The notes beneath the pieces were generated by a model. It was not told where the DNA came from and made no database searches. It saw nothing but the letters and a program-made list of their open reading frames with translations. DNA of 64,000 nucleotides from Streptomyces sp. SCL15-4 (GTDB taxonomy: Bacteria; Actinomycetota; Actinomycetes; Streptomycetales; Streptomycetaceae), in assembly GCF_033366695.1 (NCBI RefSeq), contig NZ_JAOBTQ010000001.1:1364001-1428000 (forward strand), read 5' to 3'. Shown in pieces: positions 7,866 to 17,329 of the stretch; position 1 is the first letter of the stretch, and each line of letters starts with the position of its first letter. The position numbers were made by a program, and so were the translations under genes.

Positions 7866-8818
7866 GCGTCCTCCCCCGCCCGCCGGAAGATCCACAACTG
7901 GGCCAGGGTGACCAGGAGGACCACCGCGAACAGCACGAACGCGGCGGCGCTCGCGGTGCCCCAGTCGCCGTAGTCGAAGGCCCGCCGGTACATCTCCAGC
8001 GCGGCCACGTCGGTCGCGTCGCCCGGTCCGCCCCGGGTCATCACGGTGATCAGCGCGAAGGACTGCAGGCCGGTGAGGAACTGGGTGACGCACACGAACA
8101 GCAGGGACGGCCGCAGCAGCGGCAGGGTGATCCGCCGGAACACGGTGCCGGGGCCGGCGCCGTCGAGCGCGGCGGCCTCGTGGTACGACGCGGGGATGGA
8201 CTTCAGCCCGGCGGTCAGCACGAGGATCGCCGAGCCGAGCGAGGCCCAGGCCTGGACGACCACGACGGAGGGCAGCGCGGTGTCCGGGTCCTGGAGGAAC
8301 GCCACCGAGCCGATGCCCAGGGCGTTGAGGACGCCGTTGGCCAGGCCGCCCGGCTCGTACATGTACTTCCAGACGTTGCCGACGGCGACGACGGTGGTGA
8401 CGATCGGCAGGAAGTACAGGGTGCGCCACAGGCCCTGGAACCGCAGCCGCTCGACGCAGGTGGCGACGAGCACCGAGCCGGTGACGGCCAGGACGACGGT
8501 GCCCAGGGCGAACAGCAGTGTGTTGGTGAGGACCGGCACCAGGAACGTCGACCCGTCGGCGAAGAGCGCGCCGAAGTTGTCCAGGCCGGCCGGTTCGACG
8601 GCGCCGAGGTCGAACCCGGTCCAGTGGGAGACCGAGAGCAGCAGGGCGAAGCCGAGCGGCAGGACGAGGAAGACCGCGAAGAACAGCAGCGCCGGTGCCA
8701 GGAAGAGGTAGGCGACGGCCGTCTGGCGGCGCCGGGCCCGGCGGCGGCCGTCGCGGGCGGGCGCGGGGCCCGGGGTGGGCAGCCGTTCGGGGGTCCGCGG
8801 TGTCAGGACGTTCACCAT
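7862..8818 (-). CDS. Sugar ABC transporter permease (MalF/UgpA-type)
   Basis: This 318-residue integral membrane protein has a basic N-terminus (RRRARRRQTAVAYLFLAPALLFF) leading into the first of six predicted helices, and an EAA loop SIPASYHEAAALDGAGPGTVFRRITLPLLRPSLLF. It would form the channel together with the next gene's product. The ATG at 8818 lies inside the last codons of the substrate-binding protein gene, and its stop overlaps the GTG of the second permease, so the three genes are tightly coupled. The sugar carried is unknown; the GH65 gene upstream on the same strand hints at an alpha-linked disaccharide. Confidence 0.93.
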   Translation of the reverse strand: MVNVLTPRTPERLPTPGPAPARDGRRRARRRQTAVAYLFLAPALLFFAVFLVLPLGFALLLSVSHWTGFDLGAVEPAGLDNFGALFADGSTFLVPVLTNTLLFALGTVVLAVTGSVLVATCVERLRFQGLWRTLYFLPIVTTVVAVGNVWKYMYEPGGLANGVLNALGIGSVAFLQDPDTALPSVVVVQAWASLGSAILVLTAGLKSIPASYHEAAALDGAGPGTVFRRITLPLLRPSLLFVCVTQFLTGLQSFALITVMTRGGPGDATDVAALEMYRRAFDYGDWGTASAAAFVLFAVVLLVTLAQLWIFRRAGEDA

Positions 8819-10131
8819 GCCCGGGACACCTCCTGGTCGACCTGGCGGCGGGTGGTGCGCAGCGCCTCGTCGACGGACCGGCGGCCGGTCCACAGCGCCT
8901 CGATGTTCTCGCGCAGCAGCGCCTTGGCGCGGGCCGCGCCCGGCACGTTCGGCTCCGGTACCGCGTAGGCCAGCGCGTCCAGGAACGGGCGCAGGTTGGG
9001 GTCGCCGCCCGTGCCGAGGAGCGCGCGCATGTCGTCGGCGCGGGCGGTGAGCGAGCCGACGGACACCTGGAGGGCGCTCATCCGGGTGGCCGTGCTGCCT
9101 CTGAGCGTGCTCACCCGGTCGGCGTTGAGCCAGCGCAGGAACTCCCAGGCCTCGCGCGGATGCCGGCTGGCCGTGTTGACGCCCAGCATGAAGCCGGTGG
9201 CGAGGGTGGCGGGCCGGGCGTGCGGCTCGGGCACGGGCACGGGCGCGACACCGACGTCGCGGTAGTCCCCGCCCATCAGGGGTCTCAGGCTCCCGGTCCA
9301 CCAGCCGGCGCCGACCACCATGGCCACCTGTCCGGACGGGAAGGCCTGGTAGACGTCGACGGCGGGGGCGCTCGCGCCGCGGGCGACGAGCCGGTGCTCC
9401 AGGGCGAGCACGGCGCGGCCGGCCGGGGAGTCGATGGCGGTGGACCTGCCGTCCGGGGCGACGAAGCGTCCGCCGGCGGCGTGCAGCAGGGCGAGGGTCT
9501 GGCCGACGGTGGTGGCGTCGTCGTGGGCCGACAGTCCGAAGCCCTGGATGAGGGGGTTGCCGTAGCGGTCGCGCCGGGTGGTGCGGCGGGCGGCCTCCTC
9601 CAGCTCGGGCCAGGTGCGCGGCGGGCCGTCGAGGCCGGCCTCGCGCAGCAGCCGCCGGTTGTAGTAGAGGGCGTAGGTCTGGGCCTCGGTGGGATAGCCG
9701 TAGACCGTGCCGTCCACCGTCACGGCGCCGACGGCGGCCTCGCCGTAGCCGCTCCGGATGTGCTCGGCGTGTTCGGGCGGCGCGGGCCGCAGCACGCCGG
9801 CGCGCACGAGCTGGCCGTTCCACAGGCAGTACGGGTGGAGGATGTCGGCGCCCTGGCCGGCGGCCTGGCGGACCATGACGGTGGTCAGCAGGTCGGTGAA
9901 CTCGACGGCCTTCGTGCGCACCTTGACCCGGTCGTGGGTGGCGTTCCACTCGTCGACCGGGCCTTGGAGGGCCCGGTGGAGCGTGCCGCTCGCGTAGTGG
10001 GACAGCAGGGTGAGGACGACGGGGTCGCCGGGCCGCCCGGTGCCCCGGTGCGGGCCCGCGCAGCCGGCGGCGAGCAGCGCCGAGGGCAGCGCGAGCGCGA
10101 AGTGGCGGCGGCCGAGGGCGGGGCGCGTCAC
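8812..10131 (-). CDS. Sugar ABC transporter substrate-binding lipoprotein
   Basis: This 439-residue protein starts with a basic stretch and hydrophobic core ending in a lipobox, LLAAGC, so Cys24 would be lipidated and the protein held on the outer face of the membrane. The mature part has the family 1 solute-binding pattern (VVLTLLSHYASGTLHRALQGPVDEWN, later YALYYNRRLLREAGLDGPPRTWPEL, GFMLGVNTASRHPREAWEFLRWL). The GTG at 10131 overlaps the stop of the GNAT gene by four bases. It delivers sugar to the two permeases encoded downstream. The twin-arginine-like GRRHFALAL near residue 7 may indicate Tat export rather than Sec. Confidence 0.9.
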   Translation of the reverse strand: MTRPALGRRHFALALPSALLAAGCAGPHRGTGRPGDPVVLTLLSHYASGTLHRALQGPVDEWNATHDRVKVRTKAVEFTDLLTTVMVRQAAGQGADILHPYCLWNGQLVRAGVLRPAPPEHAEHIRSGYGEAAVGAVTVDGTVYGYPTEAQTYALYYNRRLLREAGLDGPPRTWPELEEAARRTTRRDRYGNPLIQGFGLSAHDDATTVGQTLALLHAAGGRFVAPDGRSTAIDSPAGRAVLALEHRLVARGASAPAVDVYQAFPSGQVAMVVGAGWWTGSLRPLMGGDYRDVGVAPVPVPEPHARPATLATGFMLGVNTASRHPREAWEFLRWLNADRVSTLRGSTATRMSALQVSVGSLTARADDMRALLGTGGDPNLRPFLDALAYAVPEPNVPGAARAKALLRENIEALWTGRRSVDEALRTTRRQVDQEVSRAW

Positions 10132-11114
10132 CGGGCGGCCTCGCGGCGCAGCACGTGGAACACCCGGGTCGTGGTGAAACCGGCCTGGCGGTACAGGTGG
10201 CCCGCCGGGGAGTCCTCGCCGGTCCACAAAAACCACGCGCCGTGCGCGCCGCGTGCCCGCATCCGCTCCAGGACCAGGTGGAGCAGGACCTTGCCGAGGC
10301 CGGTGCCGCGCAGTTCCTCGCGCACCCCGAACGGGCCGAACCGCTCCAGGGCCGCCTCGTACGTCCCGTGCATCGCCCAGCCGGCGAGCCGGCCGTTGGG
10401 GTCGCGGGCGACGACGATCCGGTCCGCCGGGAGGCCCGCGGCGCAGGCCTCCCGGATGGCGCGGGCCCAGTCGGCGCCGAAGCGGGTCCCGGCGAGCGCG
10501 ATCAGGTCCACCAGGTCGTCGTCGGCCGGGGTGGCGAACCGGTGGCCGCGCGCCGTCAGGTCGTCCCGGCGGCGCGCGATCTCGTCCGGCAGGCGGTAGC
10601 CGACCAGGCGGCGGTCCATCGCCGCCGCCTCGTACAGCGTGCAAAAGCCCAGCGAGGCGAGGAGCCCGGCGGCCTCCGGGTAGGTCTCGGCGTCCAGGCC
10701 GGGCAGCAGGTAGTTCGGGGTGTACGACGCGAAGTCCACCCGGGTGCGGCCGTGGCCGCGCAGCCAGTCCAGGGCCTCGGTCAGCAGCCGGCGGCCGAGG
10801 CCGCGCCCGCGGGCGGCCGGGTCGACGAAGAAGAACGGGATCCAGCCCTGTTCCGGCTCGGTGTCGGTGCCGGCCAGGGGGGTCAGCCGGCGCACCGCGT
10901 AGGCGGCGCCGACGATCCGGCCGCCGGCCACGGCGACCCGCAGGCCCTCGGGATCGAAGTTGGCGTCGAGCAGCACCAGGGTGCGCAGCCGGTCCGGGGC
11001 GAGGGGGTCGGCCGGCAGGCTCCGCCGCCAGGCGTCCAGCAGGAGCGGTCCGTCGCCGGTGCGGAAGCCCCGCAGCGCGGTGCGGTCCCGCGTGGTGAGG
11101 TCGGACTGGCTCAT
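10128..11114 (-). CDS. Tandem-domain GNAT acetyltransferase, first gene of the sugar importer operon
   Basis: This 328-residue protein has two GNAT folds. The acetyl-CoA pyrophosphate-binding loops are ARGRGLGRRLL in the first half and LRGTGLGKVLL in the second. Double-GNAT proteins include mycothiol synthase and many uncharacterised acyltransferases. Its stop overlaps the start of the sugar-binding lipoprotein gene by four bases, so both are made from one message. Acetylation of an imported sugar or amino sugar, or of an unrelated amine, is possible; nothing in the sequence sets the acceptor. A 93-base gap separates it from the GH65 gene upstream, which may hold its own promoter. Confidence 0.85.
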   Translation of the reverse strand: MSQSDLTTRDRTALRGFRTGDGPLLLDAWRRSLPADPLAPDRLRTLVLLDANFDPEGLRVAVAGGRIVGAAYAVRRLTPLAGTDTEPEQGWIPFFFVDPAARGRGLGRRLLTEALDWLRGHGRTRVDFASYTPNYLLPGLDAETYPEAAGLLASLGFCTLYEAAAMDRRLVGYRLPDEIARRRDDLTARGHRFATPADDDLVDLIALAGTRFGADWARAIREACAAGLPADRIVVARDPNGRLAGWAMHGTYEAALERFGPFGVREELRGTGLGKVLLHLVLERMRARGAHGAWFLWTGEDSPAGHLYRQAGFTTTRVFHVLRREAAR

Positions 11115-11207
11115 CCTGTGCCCCCGTCTGCCGGTGCCCTCTCGAAACGGTGGCTGGAAATCTACTGCTCCGTCCGGGAATGTCGAGCCGGACGCGCCCG
11201 GAGAGGC

Positions 11208-13574
11208 TCAGTCCGGCAGCACCAGCCGGGCCGTCTCCCCGGGGCCGACGGGCACCACCCGGTCACGCAGCCGGATGTCGATGGGCAGGCGGTCGGAGGA
11301 CGGTACGGCGATCTCCAGCAGGCCGCTGCGCAGCCGCAGCCGTACGCCCCAGTGGCCGCGGTAGCGGACGGTGAAGCCGTAGGAGGACAGCTCGGGCAGC
11401 GGGACGGGGTCCAGGCACAGGCCGCCGCGGGTCTCCAGGCCGGTCAGTCCGCGCTGGACGAGGTCGAGCGTGCCGGCCATCGCGCCGAGGTGGACGCCCT
11501 CGCCGGTGGTGCCGCCCTGGAGGTCGGCGATGTCGCCGCGCAGCGCCTCCTGGACGAACCGCCAGGCGCCGGCGCGGCGGGCGCGGGCCAGGATCCAGCC
11601 GTGGACCAGGCCGCTGAGGGTGGAGCCGTGGCTGGTGCGGTGCAGATAGTGGTCGACGGTCGCCGACCAGGTGTGCTCGTCCAGCGGGTGCCCCAGCCGC
11701 TGGAACAGGCCGCGCAGTTCACCGGGCGAGAACAGGTAGCCGAGCATCAGGACGTCGGCCTGCTTGGACGCCTTGTAGCGGTTGACGGTGTCGCCCTCGG
11801 CCTCCAGGATCCGGTCCAGGCGCCGGATGTCGTCGTACCGCTTGCGGTAGCCGTCCCAGTCCAGTTCGGCCAGGTCGGCGTAGCCGTCGAACTGGCTGAT
11901 CACACCGTCGTGGAAGGGGATGTGCAGGCGGTGGGAGACCTGCTCCCAGCGGGCGGGCTCGTCGTCGGCCAGGCCGGAGTACTCGGTCAGTTCGCGCCGG
12001 CGCGGTTCGGGCAGGCCGGCCAGCAGTTCCAGGGCGCGGCCGAGCACCCAGGCGGCGGTGACGTTGGTGTAGGCGTTGTCGTCCAGGCCCGGTCGGGCCG
12101 CGCCGGGGTAGGCGTCGTGGTACTCGTCGGGGCCGACCACGCCCCGGATGCGGTAGCGGCCGAGGTGGTCGTCCCAGGTCGCCGAGTCCGCCCAGAAGCG
12201 CGCGATCTGCAGCAGCATCTCGGCGCCCTCGCCGTGCCGGAAGCCGGTGTCGCCGGTCGCCTCGCAGTACTGCCAGACGTTGTACGCCACGGCGGAGCCG
12301 ACGTGGTGCTGGAGCCGGGAGTGGTCGGGCAGCCAGCGGCCGGAGCGCGGGTTGAGGTGCAGTTGCTGGGTCTCCTCGCGGCCGTCGCTGCCGCTCTGCC
12401 AGGGGTAGAGCGCGCCGCGCCGGCCGAGCGCGGCGGCGGCGTGGCAGGCGGCGTCCAGCCGTCGGTGGCGGTAGTGGAGCAGGGCCCGGGAGACCTCGGG
12501 CAGGTGCAGGTTCAGGTAGGGCAGGACGAAGAGTTCGTCCCAGAAGACATGGCCCCGGTAGGCCTCGCCGTGCAGTCCCCGGGCGGGCACGCCGACGTCG
12601 AGGTCGGCGGTGTGCGGGGAGAGGGTCTGCAGGACGTGGAACAGGTGCAGGCGCAGGATGCTGCCCGCCTCGCCGGGCACGTCCAGCGCGGTGCGCCGCC
12701 ACAGCTGCCGCCAGGCGGCGCGGTGGGTCTCCAGCAGCCGGTCGAACGGGGGCGCGGCGGCGGCCCGGTCGAGGGCCGCGCACAGCGGGTCGCTGATGGC
12801 CGGGTCGCGGGAGGTGTGCAGGGCGACGGTCTTGTCCACGGTGGCGCTCCGGCCGGGCGGCAGGCGCAGCCGCAGCCGCTGGACGGCGCGGCGGTCCTCG
12901 TCGGCGTGGCGGACCGGTGCCCCGGCGGTCAGCCGGGCGGCGAGGCCGAAGCCGATGTCGGAGGTGCGGGTGTGGCAGCGCAGCCAGACGCTGCCGGGTG
13001 CGGCGGCGCCGACGTCGACCCGGGTGAGGTGCCGGCCGTCCAGTTCCCGGTAGCGGGCCACCCCGGAGTTGGTGACGCGCCCGTCGAGCGCGGCCTCCAC
13101 GTCCAGGTCGAGAGGGCCGTCTTCGGCGGTGAACTCGGTGCGCAGCGCGGCGAGATGGGGATCGGCGAGGTGGACCAGGCGCACCTGCCGGACGAGCAGG
13201 ACGGTGCCGTCGCCGAGCGGGTAGCGGGTGCGGCGCTCCAGCACTCCGGGTCCGAGGTGGAGGATCTGGTGGTGCTCGGCGACGGGGGTGGTGTCCGGGG
13301 TGAGCCAGTCGCCGTCCGCCGGGCGGAACCGCAGGGGCAGCCAGTTGGGGAGGTTGACCATGTCCTCGTTCTCGACCCGGCGGCCGGCGACCTCGGAGAT
13401 GAGCCGGTTGTAGCAGCCGGCCGCGTAGGTGCCGGGGTAGTGGACGTCGTCGGCGGTGCACTCGGCGAGCGCGCCGCGAGTGGCGAAGTAGCCGTTGCCG
13501 AGGGTGCACAGGGATTCCCGCAGGCGTTCCTCGCCGGGCCGGTAGCCGTCGTACTCCCAGGTGGGTCCGGTCAC
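11208..13574 (-). CDS. GH65 glycoside phosphorylase/hydrolase (maltose/trehalose/kojibiose type)
   Basis: This 788-residue protein matches family GH65 over its full length: N-terminal domain beginning LCTLGNGYFATRGALAE, then an (alpha/alpha)6 barrel. The general acid is Glu484 in VVGPDEYHDAYPG, close to the position known for maltose phosphorylase. The HGSTLS stretch near residue 645 is in the region that binds phosphate in the phosphorylases, so phosphorolysis of maltose, trehalose, kojibiose or nigerose is likely, but some GH65 members are trehalases. No signal peptide is seen, so it acts in the cytoplasm, fitting the sugar importer downstream. Unusually, its GTG overlaps the stop of a molybdenum aldehyde oxidoreductase subunit. 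Confidence 0.9.
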   Translation of the reverse strand: MTGPTWEYDGYRPGEERLRESLCTLGNGYFATRGALAECTADDVHYPGTYAAGCYNRLISEVAGRRVENEDMVNLPNWLPLRFRPADGDWLTPDTTPVAEHHQILHLGPGVLERRTRYPLGDGTVLLVRQVRLVHLADPHLAALRTEFTAEDGPLDLDVEAALDGRVTNSGVARYRELDGRHLTRVDVGAAAPGSVWLRCHTRTSDIGFGLAARLTAGAPVRHADEDRRAVQRLRLRLPPGRSATVDKTVALHTSRDPAISDPLCAALDRAAAAPPFDRLLETHRAAWRQLWRRTALDVPGEAGSILRLHLFHVLQTLSPHTADLDVGVPARGLHGEAYRGHVFWDELFVLPYLNLHLPEVSRALLHYRHRRLDAACHAAAALGRRGALYPWQSGSDGREETQQLHLNPRSGRWLPDHSRLQHHVGSAVAYNVWQYCEATGDTGFRHGEGAEMLLQIARFWADSATWDDHLGRYRIRGVVGPDEYHDAYPGAARPGLDDNAYTNVTAAWVLGRALELLAGLPEPRRRELTEYSGLADDEPARWEQVSHRLHIPFHDGVISQFDGYADLAELDWDGYRKRYDDIRRLDRILEAEGDTVNRYKASKQADVLMLGYLFSPGELRGLFQRLGHPLDEHTWSATVDHYLHRTSHGSTLSGLVHGWILARARRAGAWRFVQEALRGDIADLQGGTTGEGVHLGAMAGTLDLVQRGLTGLETRGGLCLDPVPLPELSSYGFTVRYRGHWGVRLRLRSGLLEIAVPSSDRLPIDIRLRDRVVPVGPGETARLVLPD

Positions 13575-15682
13575 CGTCGTCCCTCGGACAGCAGGCCGGC
13601 CAGGATCCGGTCGGGGGTGAGGGGGAGTTCGCGGAAGCGGATGCCGGTGGCGTGGTGGACGGCGTTGCCGAGCGCGGCGGCGGTGCCGACGATGCCGATC
13701 TCGCCGATGCCCTTGCTGCCCATGGGGTTGAGGTGGGGGTCGTCCTCCTCGATCCAGTCGGCCTCGATGGCGGGCACGTCGGCGTGCACGGGCACGTGGT
13801 AGGAGGCGAGGTCGGCCTCGGGGAAGTCGCCGAACGCCGGGTCGAGGGTGCTGTGCTCGGTCAGGGCCATGCCGAGGCCCATGACCATGGCGCCGGTGAA
13901 CTGGGAACGCGCGGTGCGGGCGTTGAGGATCCGGCCGGCGGCGTAGACGCCGAGCAGCCGGCGCACCCGGATCTCGCCGGTGACGGTGTCGACGGCGACC
14001 TCGGCGAAGTGGGCGCCGAACGCGTGCTTGGCGTAGGGGCTGTCGGCGCCGGCCTCGCCGGTGGTGTCCGCGCGGGCCTCGATGCCCTCGGCGGGCAGCG
14101 GCCCGGGGTGCGCGGCCAGCCGGGAGGCCAGCTCGGCGCAGGCCGCGTGGACGGCCCAGCCCCAGGAGGCGGTGCCCATGGAGCCGCCGGCCAGCGGGGC
14201 CGGGGGCAGGTCGCTGTGGCCGATCTCGATGCGCACCCGGTCCAGGGGCACGCCGAGGGCGTCGGCGGCCACCTGGGCGAGGACGGTACGGGCGCCGGTG
14301 CCGATGTCGGTCGCGTTGATCCGGATGACGCGGGTGCCGTCGGGCAGGGCGCGGGCGGCGGCCGTGGACGGGGCCGCCTGGCTCGGGTAGGTGGCGGCGG
14401 CCACGCCGGTGCCGAGCAGCAGCGGGCCTTCGCGGCGGACGCCGGGGCGCGGGTCGCGGCCGGCCCAGCCGAAGCGGCGGGCGCCCTCGCGCAGGCACTC
14501 CACGACGTGTCGGCTGCTGAAGGGTTTGCCGCTGCCGGGCTCCTGGTGCGGCTCGTTGCGCACGCGCAGCTCCACCGGGTCGGTGCCGAGGGCGTGGGCG
14601 AGTTCGTCCACGGCGGACTCCAGGGCGTACATGCCGGGTGCCTCGCCGGGCGCGCGCATCCAGGAGGGGCTGGGCACGTCGAGCGGGACCACCCGGTGGG
14701 TGCTGAGCAGGGCCGGAGTGGCGTACATGACGCGGGAGACCACCGCGGCCTGTTCGACGAACTCCCGCACGTGCGAGGTGTGCGCGGTGACCTCGTGCAG
14801 CACGGCGGTGAGCCGGCCGTCGGGGGTCGCGCCGAGCCGCAGCCGCTGCACGGTGGGGGCGCGGTGGCCGACGGTGGCGGGCAGGTACCGGCGGGGGTAG
14901 GCCACGGTGACGGGGCGTCCGGTGTGCCGGGCGGCCAGGGCGGCGAGGACGACGTCGGGACGCGGGGTGCCCTTGGAGCCGAAGCCGCCGCCGACGTGCT
15001 CGGAGACGACGGTGACGTGTTCCTCGGGCAGGTGGAACAGCCCGGCGAGCACGGACCGCACGGTCGTTCCGCCCTGCGTGGAGGTGTACACGGTGAGCCG
15101 GTCGCCGTCCCAGTGGGCGGTGCTGGCGTGCGGCTCCATGGGGTGGTTGTGCAGCGGCGGGAGCCGGTAGGTGACGTCGACGCGGACCTCGGCGCCCGCG
15201 AAGGCGGCCTCGGGGTCGCCGGACTCCAGCCGGCCCGGCTGGCCGTTGACGTCCTCGGGCTCGTAGCCGCCCGGGTGGTCCTCGGTGAGGCGGGTGTCGT
15301 GGGGCGCGGTGGCGTAGTCGACCCGGACGGCGCGGGCGGCGGCGCGGGCGGTCTCCGGGGTGTCGGCGACGACGAGGGCCACGCACCAGCCGCGGTGCGG
15401 CACGTCCGGGCCGCGCAGCACGGCGAGCGTGCCGTCCTCGGGTTCGCCGAGGCCGGCCGCGGCGCCGGGGGTGAGGACGGCGAGGACGCCGGGCAGGGCG
15501 AGGGCCGCGGCGGTGTCGACGGCGGTGACCCGGCCGCGGGCGACCGCCGCGGGGACGGGCCAGGCGTGGGCGCGGCCGGGCAGGGTGTACTCGGCGGCGT
15601 AGCGGGCGGCTCCGGTGACCTTCCGGCGTCCTTCGCGGCGCTCGGCGGGGGCACCCAGGGCGGTGCCGGTCGTGCCGGTCAT
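13571..15682 (-). CDS. Aldehyde oxidoreductase, molybdenum-cofactor subunit (PaoC/xanthine dehydrogenase family)
   Basis: This 703-residue protein is the large subunit of a xanthine-oxidase-family enzyme. It shows the cofactor-binding stretches HVGGGFGSKG, RAPGEAPGMYALES and GGSMGTASWG, and the catalytic Glu661 in GSKGIGEIGIVG, which activates the water that attacks the carbonyl or ring carbon. Together with the FAD and 2Fe-2S subunits encoded before it, it would form a three-subunit oxidoreductase. AGGAGG at 15687-15692 precedes the ATG. The set looks most like the PaoABC (YagTSR) periplasmic aldehyde oxidoreductase of E. coli, but no export signal is seen on the iron-sulfur subunit, so a cytoplasmic enzyme is likely. 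Substrate: probably an aldehyde. Confidence 0.9.
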   Translation of the reverse strand: MTGTTGTALGAPAERREGRRKVTGAARYAAEYTLPGRAHAWPVPAAVARGRVTAVDTAAALALPGVLAVLTPGAAAGLGEPEDGTLAVLRGPDVPHRGWCVALVVADTPETARAAARAVRVDYATAPHDTRLTEDHPGGYEPEDVNGQPGRLESGDPEAAFAGAEVRVDVTYRLPPLHNHPMEPHASTAHWDGDRLTVYTSTQGGTTVRSVLAGLFHLPEEHVTVVSEHVGGGFGSKGTPRPDVVLAALAARHTGRPVTVAYPRRYLPATVGHRAPTVQRLRLGATPDGRLTAVLHEVTAHTSHVREFVEQAAVVSRVMYATPALLSTHRVVPLDVPSPSWMRAPGEAPGMYALESAVDELAHALGTDPVELRVRNEPHQEPGSGKPFSSRHVVECLREGARRFGWAGRDPRPGVRREGPLLLGTGVAAATYPSQAAPSTAAARALPDGTRVIRINATDIGTGARTVLAQVAADALGVPLDRVRIEIGHSDLPPAPLAGGSMGTASWGWAVHAACAELASRLAAHPGPLPAEGIEARADTTGEAGADSPYAKHAFGAHFAEVAVDTVTGEIRVRRLLGVYAAGRILNARTARSQFTGAMVMGLGMALTEHSTLDPAFGDFPEADLASYHVPVHADVPAIEADWIEEDDPHLNPMGSKGIGEIGIVGTAAALGNAVHHATGIRFRELPLTPDRILAGLLSEGRR

Positions 15683-15701
15683 GGGGTCCTCCTGTGTCGG
15701 C

Positions 15702-16697
15702 TCAGGCCGTCGCGCGGGCCGGGGCGAGGCGGTTCAGGACGTCCAGGGCGAGGTTGCGGGCGAGGGGCACCTTGTACGCGTTGTCCCGCAGCGGCTCGGC
15801 GTGCGCGAGTTCGAGGGCGACGGCTCCTTCGAAGGCCTCGGGGGTGGCGGGGGCGCCGAGGAGGGCCAGTTCGGTGTGGCGGGCCCGCCAGGGGCGGTGG
15901 GCGAGCCCGCCGAAGGCGACGCCGACCTGGTCGACCACCCCGTCCGCGACCCGCAGCACGACGGCGACGGAGGCGAGGGCGAAGGCGTACGACGCCCGGT
16001 CCCGGGCCTTGCGGTAGGCGGACGGCACGCCGGCGGTGGCGGCCGGGAGCAGCACCGCGGTGATCAGTTCGCCGGGACGGATCCAGGTGTCCCGTTCCGG
16101 GTGCTCGCCGGGCAGCCGGTGGAAGTCGGCCACCGGCAGGCGCCGGGTGCCCTCGGTGCCGTACAGCTCGACCTGGGCGTCCAGGGCGGCGAGGGCGACG
16201 GCCATGTCGGAGGGGTGGGTGGCGATGCAGTGCGCGGAGTGGCCGAGGACGGCGTGGTCGCGGTGGACGCCGTCCCGGGCGCCGCAGCCGCTGCCCGGTT
16301 CCCGCTTGTTGCAGGGCTTGTCCAGGTCCTGGAAGTAGGGGCAGCGGGTGCGCTGGAGCAGGTTGCCGCCGGTGGTGGCGGCGTTGCGCAGCTGGGCGGA
16401 GGCGCCCGCGAGGAGGGCTTGGGACAGGACGGGCCAGCGGTCGCGCACGCGCGGGTCGGCGGCGAGGTCGCTGTTGCGTACGGTGGCGCCGACGCGCAGC
16501 GAGCCGTCGGGCAGTTCCTCGATGGTGTCCAGGGGCAGCCGGCCGACGTCGATGAGGACGGCGGGCTGTTCCACGCCGAGTTTCACCAGGTCGACCAGGT
16601 TGGTTCCGCCGGCCAGGTAGCGGGCGCCGGGGTGGGCGGCACCGGCCTCGGCGGCCTCCTGGAGGGTTTCGGGCCGCAGGTATCCGAAGCCGTTCAC
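15702..16697 (-). CDS. Aldehyde oxidoreductase FAD subunit with extra 4Fe-4S site (PaoB-like)
   Basis: This 331-residue subunit has the FAD-binding loops YLAGGTNLVDLVK and RNAATTGGNLLQ of the CO/xanthine dehydrogenase medium subunit. An insertion directly after these holds Cys119, Cys129, Cys138 and Cys157 (RCPYFQDLDKPCNKREPG, then C), the pattern that binds an additional 4Fe-4S cluster in PaoB-type subunits and is absent from ordinary xanthine dehydrogenases. It passes electrons from the iron-sulfur clusters to an acceptor. The GTG start overlaps the stop of the 2Fe-2S subunit by four bases, and 19 bases separate its stop from the next start. Confidence 0.9.
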   Translation of the reverse strand: MNGFGYLRPETLQEAAEAGAAHPGARYLAGGTNLVDLVKLGVEQPAVLIDVGRLPLDTIEELPDGSLRVGATVRNSDLAADPRVRDRWPVLSQALLAGASAQLRNAATTGGNLLQRTRCPYFQDLDKPCNKREPGSGCGARDGVHRDHAVLGHSAHCIATHPSDMAVALAALDAQVELYGTEGTRRLPVADFHRLPGEHPERDTWIRPGELITAVLLPAATAGVPSAYRKARDRASYAFALASVAVVLRVADGVVDQVGVAFGGLAHRPWRARHTELALLGAPATPEAFEGAVALELAHAEPLRDNAYKVPLARNLALDVLNRLAPARATA

Positions 16698-17224
16698 TCG
16701 ATCACGTCCTCGATCGCCTCGACGATGCGGGGGTAGGCGCCGCAGCGGCAGAGGTTGCCGCTCATCCGCTCGCGGATCTCGCTCCGGTCCAGCGGGACGG
16801 GCCGGCCGGAGGGGACGGCGGGGTCGGTGACGTGGGAGGGGTGGCCGGCCGCGGCCTCGGCGAGCATGCCGAGGGCGGAGCAGAGCTGGCCGGGGGTGCA
16901 GTAGCCGCACTGGAAGGCGTCGCGGTCGAGGAAGGCGCGCTGGAGCGGATGCGGTTCCTCGCTGTCGCCGCCCAGGCCCTCGACGGTGGTGATCTCGCTG
17001 CCGTCGAGGGTGACCGCGAGCAGCAGACAGCTGTTGATGCGGCGGCCGTCGACCAGCACGGTGCAGGCGCCGCACTGGCCGTGGTCGCAGCCCTTCTTGG
17101 AGCCGGTGAGGTCCAGGTCCTCACGCAGCAGGTCCAGCAGGACGCGCCGGTGGTCGACGCGCAGGGTGTGGGGTTTGCCGTTGACCCGGAGGGTGACCTC
17201 GGAGTGGTGGGATGTGCTGGTCAT
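16694..17224 (-). CDS. Aldehyde oxidoreductase 2Fe-2S subunit (PaoA/XdhC type)
   Basis: This 176-residue protein carries two 2Fe-2S sites: the plant-ferredoxin-like CDHGQCGAC with Cys46, Cys51, Cys54 and Cys66, and the second site CGYCTPGQ plus CRCG near the C-terminus. It is the small subunit of a molybdenum hydroxylase and passes electrons from the molybdenum centre to FAD. GGGAGG lies upstream of the ATG at 17224. Unlike E. coli PaoA, it has no twin-arginine signal. It is the first gene of a minus-strand operon that continues with the FAD subunit, the molybdenum subunit and the GH65 enzyme. Confidence 0.93.
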   Translation of the reverse strand: MTSTSHHSEVTLRVNGKPHTLRVDHRRVLLDLLREDLDLTGSKKGCDHGQCGACTVLVDGRRINSCLLLAVTLDGSEITTVEGLGGDSEEPHPLQRAFLDRDAFQCGYCTPGQLCSALGMLAEAAAGHPSHVTDPAVPSGRPVPLDRSEIRERMSGNLCRCGAYPRIVEAIEDVIE

Positions 17225-17329
17225 GGGCGGGGACGACCTCCCGGACGGACGATGCTGCCGTCCCCACCGCGTATCCAGTCGCCTCCGCCTCACACGTCCC
17301 GGCACCCGTCCGGCGGGTCCCGGTACCGC

